A DNA stretch of 5,521 nucleotides, taken from NCBI GenBank assembly GCA_018970625.1, contig JAGWVZ010000271.1, forward strand, positions 1 through 5,521, given 5' to 3'. The notes under the pieces were generated by a model. It had not been told where the DNA came from. It was given only the letters and a program-made list of their open reading frames with translations, and did no database searches. The position numbers and the translations under genes are program-made. Positions within the stretch are counted from its first letter, which is position 1. Each line of letters starts with the position of its first letter. The stretch is from Myxococcales bacterium (GTDB lineage Bacteria > Myxococcota > Bradymonadia > REDH01). This document shows, one piece after another, positions 1 to 5,341 of the stretch.

Positions 1-1
1 T

Positions 2-190
2 CTACGCGCACTGCTTGACGACACAAACGCACAGGAGGCCGTTGAAATTCTGAGGCGTGATTTTCTGGATATCGATAGCGTAGGTCCGAAGCGACTGGCG
101 CACTTCATGAGAGGTGAGCCCGACGATAATTTACAGGCCGATGTTGTAGGGTTGGTCGAGCGCTTGCTGAATCTCGTGACGGATCGCTGA
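2..190 (+). CDS. 3' end of an unrecognised protein (partial)
   Basis: An open frame enters from the left edge and ends at a TGA at 188-190, giving the last 62 residues of a protein whose start lies outside the window. The tail is mixed charged and hydrophobic, looks helical (LVERLLNLVTDR at the end) and has the sequence VGPKRLAHFMRGEPDD in the middle. It has no cysteine, no membrane segment and no low-complexity run, so it resembles the end of a soluble cytoplasmic domain. I do not recognise the family and assign no function. Coding is supported by the uninterrupted frame and the balanced amino-acid composition; the other two plus frames do not read as well. A gap of 171 bp separates it from the next gene on the same strand, so co-transcription is possible but not indicated. 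Confidence 0.6.
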   Translation, partial: LRALLDDTNAQEAVEILRRDFLDIDSVGPKRLAHFMRGEPDDNLQADVVGLVERLLNLVTDR

Positions 191-361
191 CCAGGGTCGC
201 ACCGAGAGTACGACAGGGCCATGGACGAGCAACCGCGGCCCCCGGACGCCAGATTCGGTGAAGTTCGTAGCGGTGAAGGGGCGCTTTCAACAGAGCACGC
301 GCTGTGTCATATCTGACACGTCTTTGCGGCGTCAACGGCCCCTTTCTCCCTACGGATTACC
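191..361. other. Intergenic region upstream of the ABM gene
   Basis: No credible ORF is visible in these 171 bp. The notable element is the perfect inverted repeat at 304-319, annotated separately. A poor promoter-like pair (TTTCAA at 285-290 and CATATC at 308-313, 17 bp apart) overlaps it. Each hexamer matches the sigma-70 consensus at only about three positions, so I do not call a promoter. Confidence 0.5.
304..319. promoter_or_regulatory. Perfect 6+6 bp inverted repeat, possible operator
   Basis: GTGTCA and TGACAC flank the 4-bp spacer TATC, ending 42 bp before the ATG of the ABM gene. Size, symmetry and position suit a dimeric repressor site, for example of the TetR or GntR kind. No such regulator is encoded in the window. 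The repeat could also form a weak RNA hairpin in the 5' leader. The operator role is inference; only the palindrome is seen. Confidence 0.35.
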
Positions 362-718
362 ATGTACTTCGCCACTCGCCATGACGCCGCCTGGGCAGTC
401 ATCTTTACTTCTGTGCGTCCTGGCAGTGACGCGGAGTACGCGGAGTTTGCTGCGCGAGTTGAACACCTCGCCATGCTTGATCCGGGTTATGTGGCCATCG
501 AGAGCGTTCGCGACGCTGAAGGTCGGGGCATCACGGTCTCGTACTGGCGTGACCTGGAAGCCGTTCGCCGATTCAAGGCACTGGGTGACCATCGAGAGGC
601 TCAGCTTCGCGGCCGAACGTCATGGTATTCGCGCTATACGGTCGCGGTATGTCGAATTGAGCGCAGCTATCAATTTGAAGCCGGCGACGAAGGGGATTCG
701 GCGATTCCTACCAGGTAG
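362..718 (+). CDS. ABM-fold (antibiotic biosynthesis monooxygenase-like) protein
   Basis: This 118-residue cytoplasmic protein matches the single-domain ABM family, a dimeric ferredoxin-like alpha/beta barrel. Members include small monooxygenases and heme-degrading enzymes, but many have no known substrate. Recognisable stretches are the first strand AVIFTSVRPG (about residues 12-21), a helix (24-38), DPGYVAIESVRD (40-51), the strand GITVSYWRDLEAV (56-68) and the end HREAQLRGRTSWYSRY (77-92) followed by RIERSYQFE. The GITVSYW...HxEAQ..GR..WY pattern is typical of the bacterial subgroup annotated only as 'antibiotic biosynthesis monooxygenase'. Length is normal for a one-domain member. ATG at 362 is the only start after the in-frame stop at 314-316, but no Shine-Dalgarno sequence is visible. 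The overlapping frame-3 reading is a shadow up to about 740. Substrate and true catalytic activity cannot be read from sequence. Confidence 0.88.
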   Translation: MYFATRHDAAWAVIFTSVRPGSDAEYAEFAARVEHLAMLDPGYVAIESVRDAEGRGITVSYWRDLEAVRRFKALGDHREAQLRGRTSWYSRYTVAVCRIERSYQFEAGDEGDSAIPTR

Positions 719-740
719 CCATCGTCACCCTGACCTTGCC

Positions 741-986
741 ATGCTCATTCCTCTCTATTGGGCCGAAGCCCGCCAACAGCGCATGGTGAATGGTCGCCAA
801 TGGACGATTCGGCGATGGGGCTGGTCGGACGAATCGCTCTCTGATGCTCAACTCAAGGCGGAAGCGCGTGTAGAGAAGGCCTTTGGGCAGGTGGCCGAAG
901 GCGTTGAACTCTCGCGTCGCGAACGAAAAGTGGCGTACACTGGCGCGGAGGGAGCACCGATCCGTAATGGGCTTCCCATTGCGTGA
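741..986 (+). pseudogene. Conserved uncharacterised protein, apparently C-terminally truncated
   Basis: This 81-codon ORF begins MLIPLYWAEARQQ, followed by GRQWTIRRWGWSDES (residues 18-32) and RRERKVAYTGAEGAPIR (59-75). From memory this is the start of a conserved proteobacterial protein of unknown function, several hundred residues long, with the hallmark GWSDES...YNGAEGVPIREE. Here similarity ends exactly after PIR. The next codons read NGLPIA and a stop at 984-986, and I cannot find the missing part in any downstream frame. A deletion, recombination junction or assembly join near 965 would explain this; a genuinely short paralogue is also possible. The frame stays open upstream, but that part overlaps the ABM gene in another phase and is not protein-like, so ATG 741 is preferred. 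The start lies 22 bp after the ABM stop, with no clear ribosome-binding site. No function is assigned. Confidence 0.6.
963..983. repeat. Hairpin at the end of the truncated ORF
   Basis: AATGGG and CCCATT flank a 3-base CTT loop (966-980). Allowing one U-G pair and two further G-C pairs, the stem extends to 9 bp over 963-983. It begins at codon 75, where resemblance to the full-length family is lost, and ends just before the stop codon. There is no T-run afterwards on the plus strand, so it is not a classical intrinsic terminator. It may mark the breakpoint or stabilise the mRNA end. Confidence 0.5.
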
Positions 987-1106
987 ATCGGGTGACAGGA
1001 GGCGGTGACGGAGACGACCGCGCCGCATGGTGGACAGGTGCCCTGCAGAACGGATTGCGAGCAGTCGACGCGTTCCCGAGAATTCTGAATCGTGTCGAAA
1101 GCTCGT
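987..1106. other. Convergent intergenic region
   Basis: These 120 bp separate the truncated plus-strand ORF from the stop codon of the minus-strand dehydrogenase. I see only weak short stems (for example GCGGT/ACCGC around 1000-1025) and no T-tract terminator. The translated frames do not resemble the missing part of the upstream protein. Confidence 0.4.
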
Positions 1107-2084
1107 TCACATGTCGGCCCCACTCTTTTCAACGACCCAACGCCACAGGCGTTCGCGCTCTTGTGGTGTGTCGGACCGTTGTGTGGAAGCGAGGCGATGC
1201 AGTGGGCGCGGGCGCCGGTCGAGCCAGAGCAGGCCGGTGCTGGCGAGCGGGGCGTCGTTGTCGGTAGCCAGCCACACCAGTGTGTCGGCGCCCTGTTCGG
1301 GGGTTCGTAACAGGGGGCCGACGATGCGCCGGAAGGTGGGCAGCGAGCGAGCGACTCCGGGCGTGTCGGCCCACCCGGGGTGCATGGCATGCACGTGGAT
1401 GTGCTGGTCGGCCAGTCGTGCCGCGAGCATTTCGGTGAGGGTGACCTGTGCACGTTTCGCGCGTGCATAGGCGGTGACGCCACGATAATTTTCGGCGGGC
1501 ATTTCCAGTTGATTTACAGACAGTGGCTCGCTGTACATGCCGCCCGATGAAACCCACAGCACGCGCGACGGCGCCGCCGCTCGCAATGCGTTCTGCAGCA
1601 GGGAAGTCAGCAGGAAAGGTCCGACGACCTGACTGGCCACCGTGAACTCCATGCCTTGCGGGCTCACCTGGCGTTCGTCGTCGAGGGCGCCGGCATTGTG
1701 AATCAATACATCAATGGCAGGGTATTTTGTAATGAGCTCGGCAGCAGCATTACGAATGGCGTTCAGGTCACCGGTATCGGTAATAATAAACTCGATGCGG
1801 GAATTATTGGTTTCGCTTCGTAATTGCGCACAAATCTGCTGTGCCTTTTCCCTGTTTCGGACCACCATGCAGACGGTCGCGCCGAGAGCAGCGAGGGCGC
1901 GTGCGGTATGGAGGCCGAGCCCCGAGGTCGCGCCGGTAATGACGACGACCTTGTGGTTCATGCAGTTGGCAGGTGGGGCATGCCAGTGATCAAGTCGTTT
2001 TCGGACGTCTGACCCGATGCGCGTGAAGCTGCCGAAGACGCTCCATTCCAGCGCAGAATCCAATGCGTTTGCGAGAGTGCTCAT
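1107..2084 (-). CDS. Short-chain dehydrogenase/reductase, DHRS12-like
   Basis: This 325-residue Rossmann-fold oxidoreductase of the SDR superfamily has the cofactor motif TGATSGLG (residues 50-57), NAG (130-132), the catalytic serine region WVSSGGMYS (177-185, probably Ser180) and YARAK (Tyr206, Lys210). Arginines after the second strand (VVRNR, 74-78) favour NADP(H). The stretch from SSGGMYS through HAMHPGWADTPGV to EQGADTLVWLA, and the leader SFTRIGSDVRKRL before the Rossmann core, resemble the DHRS12-like group, whose physiological substrate is unknown; lipid or carbonyl compounds are a guess. The frame is open to a TTG at 2144, but the extra 20 residues are Arg/Pro-rich and unlike the family. 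ATG 2084 keeps the family-like leader, although no good ribosome-binding site precedes it. A later ATG at 1961 would remove that leader. It is transcribed away from a 408-bp gap, probably as a single gene. Confidence 0.92.
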   Translation of the reverse strand: MSTLANALDSALEWSVFGSFTRIGSDVRKRLDHWHAPPANCMNHKVVVITGATSGLGLHTARALAALGATVCMVVRNREKAQQICAQLRSETNNSRIEFIITDTGDLNAIRNAAAELITKYPAIDVLIHNAGALDDERQVSPQGMEFTVASQVVGPFLLTSLLQNALRAAAPSRVLWVSSGGMYSEPLSVNQLEMPAENYRGVTAYARAKRAQVTLTEMLAARLADQHIHVHAMHPGWADTPGVARSLPTFRRIVGPLLRTPEQGADTLVWLATDNDAPLASTGLLWLDRRPRPLHRLASTQRSDTPQERERLWRWVVEKSGADM

Positions 2085-2492
2085 GGTACGCCATGCTGCG
2101 GAGCGCGCTCGCCGGTCGGGCTGAGGCGGGAGCGCACGTGGCAAGGAACGCCCTGCCTGACAGCGGGTTGAGCATCGCCATAGGACCGTGTGGGGCGCGC
2201 GTGGTGTCTCACCGGGCAGCCGAACCGGCGCGAAGTCGTCATGAGGCTGGCCATAGGGTGAAGAAATGGCGATGCAGAGGTGAGCAAAGGCAGGAGCTCA
2301 GGGATTCGATGCGGTCGGCAGCGGTTCGGGTGCAGGAGTGGGGGGCTGATGGGGCCGCCGAGATAGTCGTAAAGATGTGCGACCCGAGCAGATGGACCCG
2401 GTGTAACCGGAAGCGGCCGGTCACGAGGATGGTTGGCTTGAGCAGACTGGCGCAGGATTTGTTTGTCGGCCGCTGGTCCCCGCTTCAGGTTT
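2085..2492. other. 408-bp region without a credible gene
   Basis: The gap lies between the 3' end of the lipoprotein gene and the 5' end of the SDR gene, both on the minus strand. Open frames exist on both strands, but they are rich in Arg, Pro, His and Ser, lack recognisable motifs and look like GC-driven chance ORFs. No tRNA cloverleaf is apparent. It should contain the SDR promoter, but no convincing -35/-10 pair was found. The one structured spot is the CCGGT/ACCGG/CCGGT cluster at 2398-2421. The length is generous for an intergenic region in such a genome, so an unrecognised small RNA or decayed gene cannot be excluded. Confidence 0.5.
2398..2421. repeat. Three-part inverted repeat able to form alternative hairpins
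   Basis: CCGGT (2398-2402), ACCGG (2406-2410) and CCGGT (2417-2421) are spaced by 3 and 6 bases. The middle element can pair perfectly with either neighbour, so two mutually exclusive 5-bp stems are possible on either strand. It sits roughly 310 bp upstream of the SDR start. Whether the alternation matters is unknown; short GC-rich repeats also arise by chance in this composition. Confidence 0.35.
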
Positions 2493-3836
2493 TCAGCCTG
2501 AGCGCGGTGCAAAGTAGTAGAGTTGCTGACCGCGTCCTTCGCTGAGGGTGTAGTAACCGCCGCTGGCGGCATCAAAGCAGATGGCTTCGCCCTGTGGTTC
2601 ATCGACCTGCGGGGCGTCGCATGGCTCGGAAGCGAACGCCTCGTCGACTGAGCGGCCGCGCGGTCGGCGCCAGATGTGGATGGCGTCGTAGGTACGAATG
2701 GCGATGAGGTTGCCGGACGGTGAAAAATCGCCTGCGTTGGTCTCGCGACGCCCTTCGAGTGGCGGGTCGCCAAAGTTCAGGGTGGTGACGAGCTCCATGA
2801 CGACGCGGTCAAACGGAATAAACGGTGGCGAGGCGCGGTAGACGGGTGAGGTTCCGCTGCCGTCTTTTCCGACCACGTGGAGGTCGCCGGTCACGGGGTC
2901 GACCATCATGGTTTCGGCGTTGTTGCCGCCGTCGGGATATCGGAATTCCAGCTGTTCAACGTCACGCAGGGTCACCGACGGTGGGGTTCCGCGGGTGGGT
3001 ACGACCGGCTCACGAACGCGGTAAATGTTTATGTTTTCGCGGTTACCGCCGTTGTCGCCGATGTCGCCGACATAGATGTAGCTGACGCCGGGCTCGGGGC
3101 CGGGCCCGACAGCGATGTCTTCCCGGTCGTTGGTGTCGGCGCCCTCAAGGCGATAGGTCGCCAGACGGTGACCGTTGGTGGTCTGGATCGCGAAAATCTC
3201 GGGCTCGCCGCCGGAGTCGTTGTGCGTATAGATGACGTTGGGGTTGGTGCGGCTCGCGGCAATGCCGCTGGCCTCGACAATGACGGGCGAGACGAGCTGT
3301 TCAATGAGGTTCTGGCTGCTGATGAAGCCTCGGCTTCGGCCGTTGTCGAAGGCTGGGCAGGCTGCAAACGGATCGGGCTCGAGCGGCACATCGGACTCGC
3401 TGGCGTCCGCGGTGTCGCTCGGGGCGTCGCCGGCTTCGGGGGCGGTGTCGGTGGCGATATCGGTTGAGATATCGGCGAGCGCGTCTGGTACGACGTCCTG
3501 CAAATCTGCATCCGGTGCGGCTGCATCCGCGGTTTCGGTTGCGTCGTTGACGTCGGCGACGTCGGCTACAGAGGCGTCAACCGGTTCGACGTCCGCGATG
3601 ACATCGTCATCGGGTTCCGGCGTGTCGGCCGAGGGACCTGAGTCGGGACCGTCGTTGTCGATGAAGGCATCGTCGCGTGTGTCAGTTTGGGCGGCGTCGG
3701 TTAATGTATCGTCGGGTTCTGTGCCTGCGCCTTCGCCGGCGTCGTTCTGGCAGGCGACCGTGGTGCACAATGCCACCAGCGAGAGTGTTGCGAGGAGCAC
3801 GCGAAATTTGCGCGCGACTGAAGGTGTGTGGAGCAT
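2493..3836 (-). CDS. Secreted Asp-rich lipoprotein with a C-terminal beta-propeller-like domain
   Basis: This 447-residue protein is probably anchored to the outer membrane or secreted. It opens with a signal sequence: basic ARKFR (8-12), a hydrophobic core (13-28) and a cysteine at 29 in TVAC, an imperfect lipobox because the -3 position is Thr, not Leu. Residues 32-155 form a disordered acidic linker rich in Asp, Ala, Thr and Pro, with about 32 Asp and a single basic residue (Arg54). The domain from about 160 has IVEASGIAASRTNPNVIYTH and NDSGG, then DREDIAVGPG, YVGDIGDNGGNR, NAETMMVD, DLHVVGKDG and, near the end, GEAICFD and YTLSEG. This resembles an uncharacterised family of propeller-like extracellular proteins, also seen in actinobacteria, with acidic motifs suggestive of metal or ligand binding. 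Cys160, Cys406 and Cys420 could form disulfides. ATG 3836 is supported by GAGGT five bases upstream. It is divergent from the MAPEG gene. The biological role is unknown. Confidence 0.88.
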   Translation of the reverse strand: MLHTPSVARKFRVLLATLSLVALCTTVACQNDAGEGAGTEPDDTLTDAAQTDTRDDAFIDNDGPDSGPSADTPEPDDDVIADVEPVDASVADVADVNDATETADAAAPDADLQDVVPDALADISTDIATDTAPEAGDAPSDTADASESDVPLEPDPFAACPAFDNGRSRGFISSQNLIEQLVSPVIVEASGIAASRTNPNVIYTHNDSGGEPEIFAIQTTNGHRLATYRLEGADTNDREDIAVGPGPEPGVSYIYVGDIGDNGGNRENINIYRVREPVVPTRGTPPSVTLRDVEQLEFRYPDGGNNAETMMVDPVTGDLHVVGKDGSGTSPVYRASPPFIPFDRVVMELVTTLNFGDPPLEGRRETNAGDFSPSGNLIAIRTYDAIHIWRRPRGRSVDEAFASEPCDAPQVDEPQGEAICFDAASGGYYTLSEGRGQQLYYFAPRSG

Positions 3837-3841
3837 TCAGA

Positions 3842-3846
3842 ACCTC
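3842..3846 (-). promoter_or_regulatory. Ribosome-binding site of the lipoprotein gene
   Basis: GAGGT on the minus strand lies five bases before the ATG at 3836. It supports this start, which also gives a normal signal-peptide n-region. Confidence 0.6.
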
Positions 3847-3850
3847 ACAG

Positions 3851-3864
3851 GTCAGCAAGCTGAC
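3851..3864. promoter_or_regulatory. Perfect 14-bp palindrome in the divergent region
   Basis: GTCAGC and GCTGAC flank AA, immediately upstream of the lipoprotein ribosome-binding site and about 125 bp before the MAPEG start. The two-base spacer is too tight for an RNA hairpin loop at full pairing, so DNA binding by a dimeric regulator is the more natural reading. It shares the TGAC core with the palindrome at 304-319, but spacing and outer bases differ. The operator role is inferred. Confidence 0.35.
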
Positions 3865-3976
3865 AGGGAGGTATCTGTTTGACCTTCCAGCGTCCACGAG
3901 GTTATTTCCCATGCATCGAAGAACGGCATGCAGGCGTTGTGCGTCGCTGTAAATTGGCCGGAGCCTTCTTTTGTTC

Positions 3977-3982
3977 AGGTGG
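3977..3982 (+). promoter_or_regulatory. Ribosome-binding site deciding the MAPEG start
   Basis: AGGTGG lies five bases before the ATG at 3988. It favours this start over the in-frame ATG at 3928, which has no such site and would add 20 residues unlike the family. Confidence 0.6.
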
Positions 3983-3987
3983 CAAAG

Positions 3988-4422
3988 ATGTTGGAAGTAA
4001 ATCAGTCGCTTCTTTTGCCCGCTGTTGGTCTCGCTGCGTGGACCTATGTCATGTGGGCGTGGATGTATGCGACGCGTATTCCCGCGATTCAACGTTCGGG
4101 TATGAAGCTGGACGGACATATTCCACGCGGTGAGCAGATGGCTACGCTACCTGCGGTGGTGCGGTGGAAGGCCGACAACTATAACCATCTGTTTGAGCAG
4201 CCGACGATATTCTACCCGGTTGTGATCATTGCGGCGCTTCTGCCGGGCAGCGGGGTTGCCGATGTCGCGCTCGCGTGGGCGTACGTCGTGCTGCGGGTGG
4301 TGCACAGCGTTTTTCAGGCGACGGTGAACCGGATCGAAGTACGATTCGCTCTGTTCTTTGTTTCGTCACTGGTGTTGCTTGCGCTGGTTGTTCGTACAGG
4401 AATGACGTTGCTGCAGGCGTGA
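3988..4422 (+). CDS. MAPEG family integral membrane protein
   Basis: This 144-residue protein belongs to the MAPEG superfamily (membrane-associated proteins in eicosanoid and glutathione metabolism), trimeric inner-membrane proteins; characterised relatives are glutathione transferases and peroxidases. Four hydrophobic helices are visible at about residues 8-29, 73-87, 90-112 and 119-136. The family signature lies between helices 1 and 2 and leads into helix 2: RWKADNYNHLFEQPTIFYP (59-77), with Asn66 and Glu70 in the expected N-x3-E-x-P pattern. Helix 3 carries Arg103 and His106 (RVVHS), followed by Arg115 and Arg119. Length is typical of bacterial members. The start is set by the AGGTGG ribosome-binding site. 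Many bacterial members have no demonstrated glutathione activity, so the substrate is open. The gene is divergent from the lipoprotein and convergent with tyrA, hence probably monocistronic. Confidence 0.9.
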   Translation: MLEVNQSLLLPAVGLAAWTYVMWAWMYATRIPAIQRSGMKLDGHIPRGEQMATLPAVVRWKADNYNHLFEQPTIFYPVVIIAALLPGSGVADVALAWAYVVLRVVHSVFQATVNRIEVRFALFFVSSLVLLALVVRTGMTLLQA

Positions 4423-4446
4423 CGGTAGCGTTCAAGGTTACGGTGT

Positions 4447-4481
4447 GTGATGGCCCCATGGTCTGATGTGCAGGGCATCAC
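4447..4481. terminator. Possible bidirectional hairpin between MAPEG and tyrA
   Basis: GTGATG (4447-4452) and CCC (4454-4456) can pair with GGG (4473-4475) and CATCAC (4476-4481): nine pairs with one bulged G and a loop of about 16 bases. It lies in the 55-bp gap between convergent genes and overlaps the tyrA stop, a plausible place for shared termination. Neither side is followed by a T-tract, so the call is weak. Confidence 0.3.
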
Positions 4482-5239
4482 GAGTTCCTGAGCTCGTCGT
4501 GTAGCCTGCGCATCACCTCGAGGTAGCGCTCGCGCATGTCAGCGGCGTACGGATTGTGGTTCTGCAGCACATCGAAGAGGTGGCCGGCGTCTTCGCGAAC
4601 GGTGCGAACGGTGGTCGCCATGGCCTGAAAAGACGGGGGTGCAAGAGGTTCGTCGACATCAATGCCCAGCTCGACGATGCCACGTGCGACAAAGAAGGCC
4701 AGCGCGTGCGAATCGGCCATTTTTCGGTCATGTGTATGCGCGTCGACGTTCACCACGACACAGCCGAGCCGTTCGAAGAGGTCGCACACGGCCGAGGTGG
4801 CGGCGGCGTGCGGTGTGTCGTTGGCGCATAGCACGACGCGTCGGGGCTGCTCGCCACGCGCCAGACTCGCGGGTCCAAAGAGGGGGTGCGCCGGCACCCA
4901 GGCGATTTCGGTTCCGTAGACATCTCGAAGAATGTCGGCGGGTTCCACCTTCACGCTTCCGACATCGAGCACGACGGTGTGCCGGCCAAGCCATGGTTTG
5001 ATGGCCTGTGCGGCGCGGCGAATGGCCGGCACGGGAACAGCGAGGACGACGAACGAGGCAGTGGAGCATGCCTGTAATGGTACACCGATCGGGTCGGGCA
5101 CCGGTCGTTCGGCGTCCCATGCGCCGCACAGTATGCCATGCGCCTGAGCAAGGCTGACCAGGGCGGCCCCAAACTTTCCGTAGCCGATCACGACCAGCTC
5201 GGGGGGCGTGGTGAGGGACGGCTCAGCGTTCATGCTCAT
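4478..5239 (-). CDS. tyrA: Prephenate/arogenate dehydrogenase (TyrA family)
   Basis: This 253-residue cytoplasmic enzyme of tyrosine biosynthesis oxidatively decarboxylates prephenate to 4-hydroxyphenylpyruvate, or arogenate to tyrosine. The N-terminal Rossmann domain has the dinucleotide motif GYGKFG (19-24), and Asp42 ends the second strand, suggesting NAD+ over NADP+. DVGSVK (92-97) and AHPLFGP (117-123) are TyrA hallmarks; His118 lies in the HPxFGP active-site motif. The helical C-terminal domain contains HDRKMADSHALAFFVARGI (170-188) and ends with FDVLQNHNPYA (222-232). There is no chorismate mutase or ACT domain, and the size fits compact monofunctional enzymes. Sequence alone does not settle prephenate versus arogenate use. 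ATG 5239 is taken as start; ATG 5233 is equally possible and neither has a clear ribosome-binding site. No other aromatic-pathway gene is visible nearby. Confidence 0.9.
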   Translation of the reverse strand: MSMNAEPSLTTPPELVVIGYGKFGAALVSLAQAHGILCGAWDAERPVPDPIGVPLQACSTASFVVLAVPVPAIRRAAQAIKPWLGRHTVVLDVGSVKVEPADILRDVYGTEIAWVPAHPLFGPASLARGEQPRRVVLCANDTPHAAATSAVCDLFERLGCVVVNVDAHTHDRKMADSHALAFFVARGIVELGIDVDEPLAPPSFQAMATTVRTVREDAGHLFDVLQNHNPYAADMRERYLEVMRRLHDELRNS

Positions 5240-5341
5240 CTGGGTCAGGGGGATAATGGGGTGCTAACCACGAGTGTGCGCCCTGCAGTACCACTGCGGA
5301 CGGGTGCGATCAAAGGGCCTCGGCTGGAGCGTGCGATATAC
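5240..5341. other. Intergenic region upstream of tyrA
   Basis: These 102 bp lie between the probable minus-strand gene end at 5342 and the tyrA start. A small hairpin at 5283-5299 (GCAGT/ACTGC around a 3-base loop, plus one G-U and one G-C pair) is present without a T-tract. A TTGATC on the minus strand resembles a -35 box, but its -10 partner is poor. The tyrA promoter is therefore not located with confidence. Confidence 0.4.

Larger units (their letters stand above)
3837..3987. promoter_or_regulatory. Divergent promoter region for the lipoprotein and MAPEG genes
   Basis: Both flanking genes start outward from these 151 bp, so promoters for both must lie here or overlap the coding ends. A TTGACC at 3879-3884 on the plus strand matches a -35 box at five of six positions, but no good -10 follows at 16-18 bp. 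A TAAATT at 3950-3955 preceded by TG is a weak -10 candidate without a partner. No promoter is assigned with confidence. The palindrome at 3851-3864 is listed separately. Confidence 0.5.

Noticed and set aside
258..740. Upstream extension of the frame that contains the truncated ORF
   Set aside because: It overlaps the well-supported ABM gene in another phase, and its translation is Ser/Arg/Thr-rich without motifs. Only the part from 741 onward looks like real protein.
2483..2502. Short TCAGG/CCTGA hairpin at the lipoprotein stop codon as a terminator
   Set aside because: The stem is only 5 bp, no T-tract follows on the minus strand, and it overlaps coding sequence.
2063..2545. Plus-strand 160-codon frame over the same gap
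   Set aside because: It overlaps the ends of both flanking minus-strand genes, has an Arg/Ser-rich composition and no recognisable domain.
2081..2773. Long minus-strand frame across the lipoprotein end and the 408-bp gap
   Set aside because: Half of it overlaps the lipoprotein in another frame, and the rest is Pro/Arg/His-rich with no motif or ribosome-binding site, so it looks like a chance GC-rich frame.
3232..3882. Ser/Ala-rich plus-strand frame opposite the lipoprotein linker
   Set aside because: It is the antisense image of the repetitive Asp/Ala/Thr codons, which read as Ser, Ala and Val on the other strand.
3865..4133. AGGGAGGT at 3865-3872 followed by a TTG at 3879 opening an 84-codon frame
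   Set aside because: The ribosome-binding site is good, but the frame runs out of phase into the MAPEG gene and its Cys/Arg-rich translation has no protein character. A short leader peptide is conceivable but unsupported.
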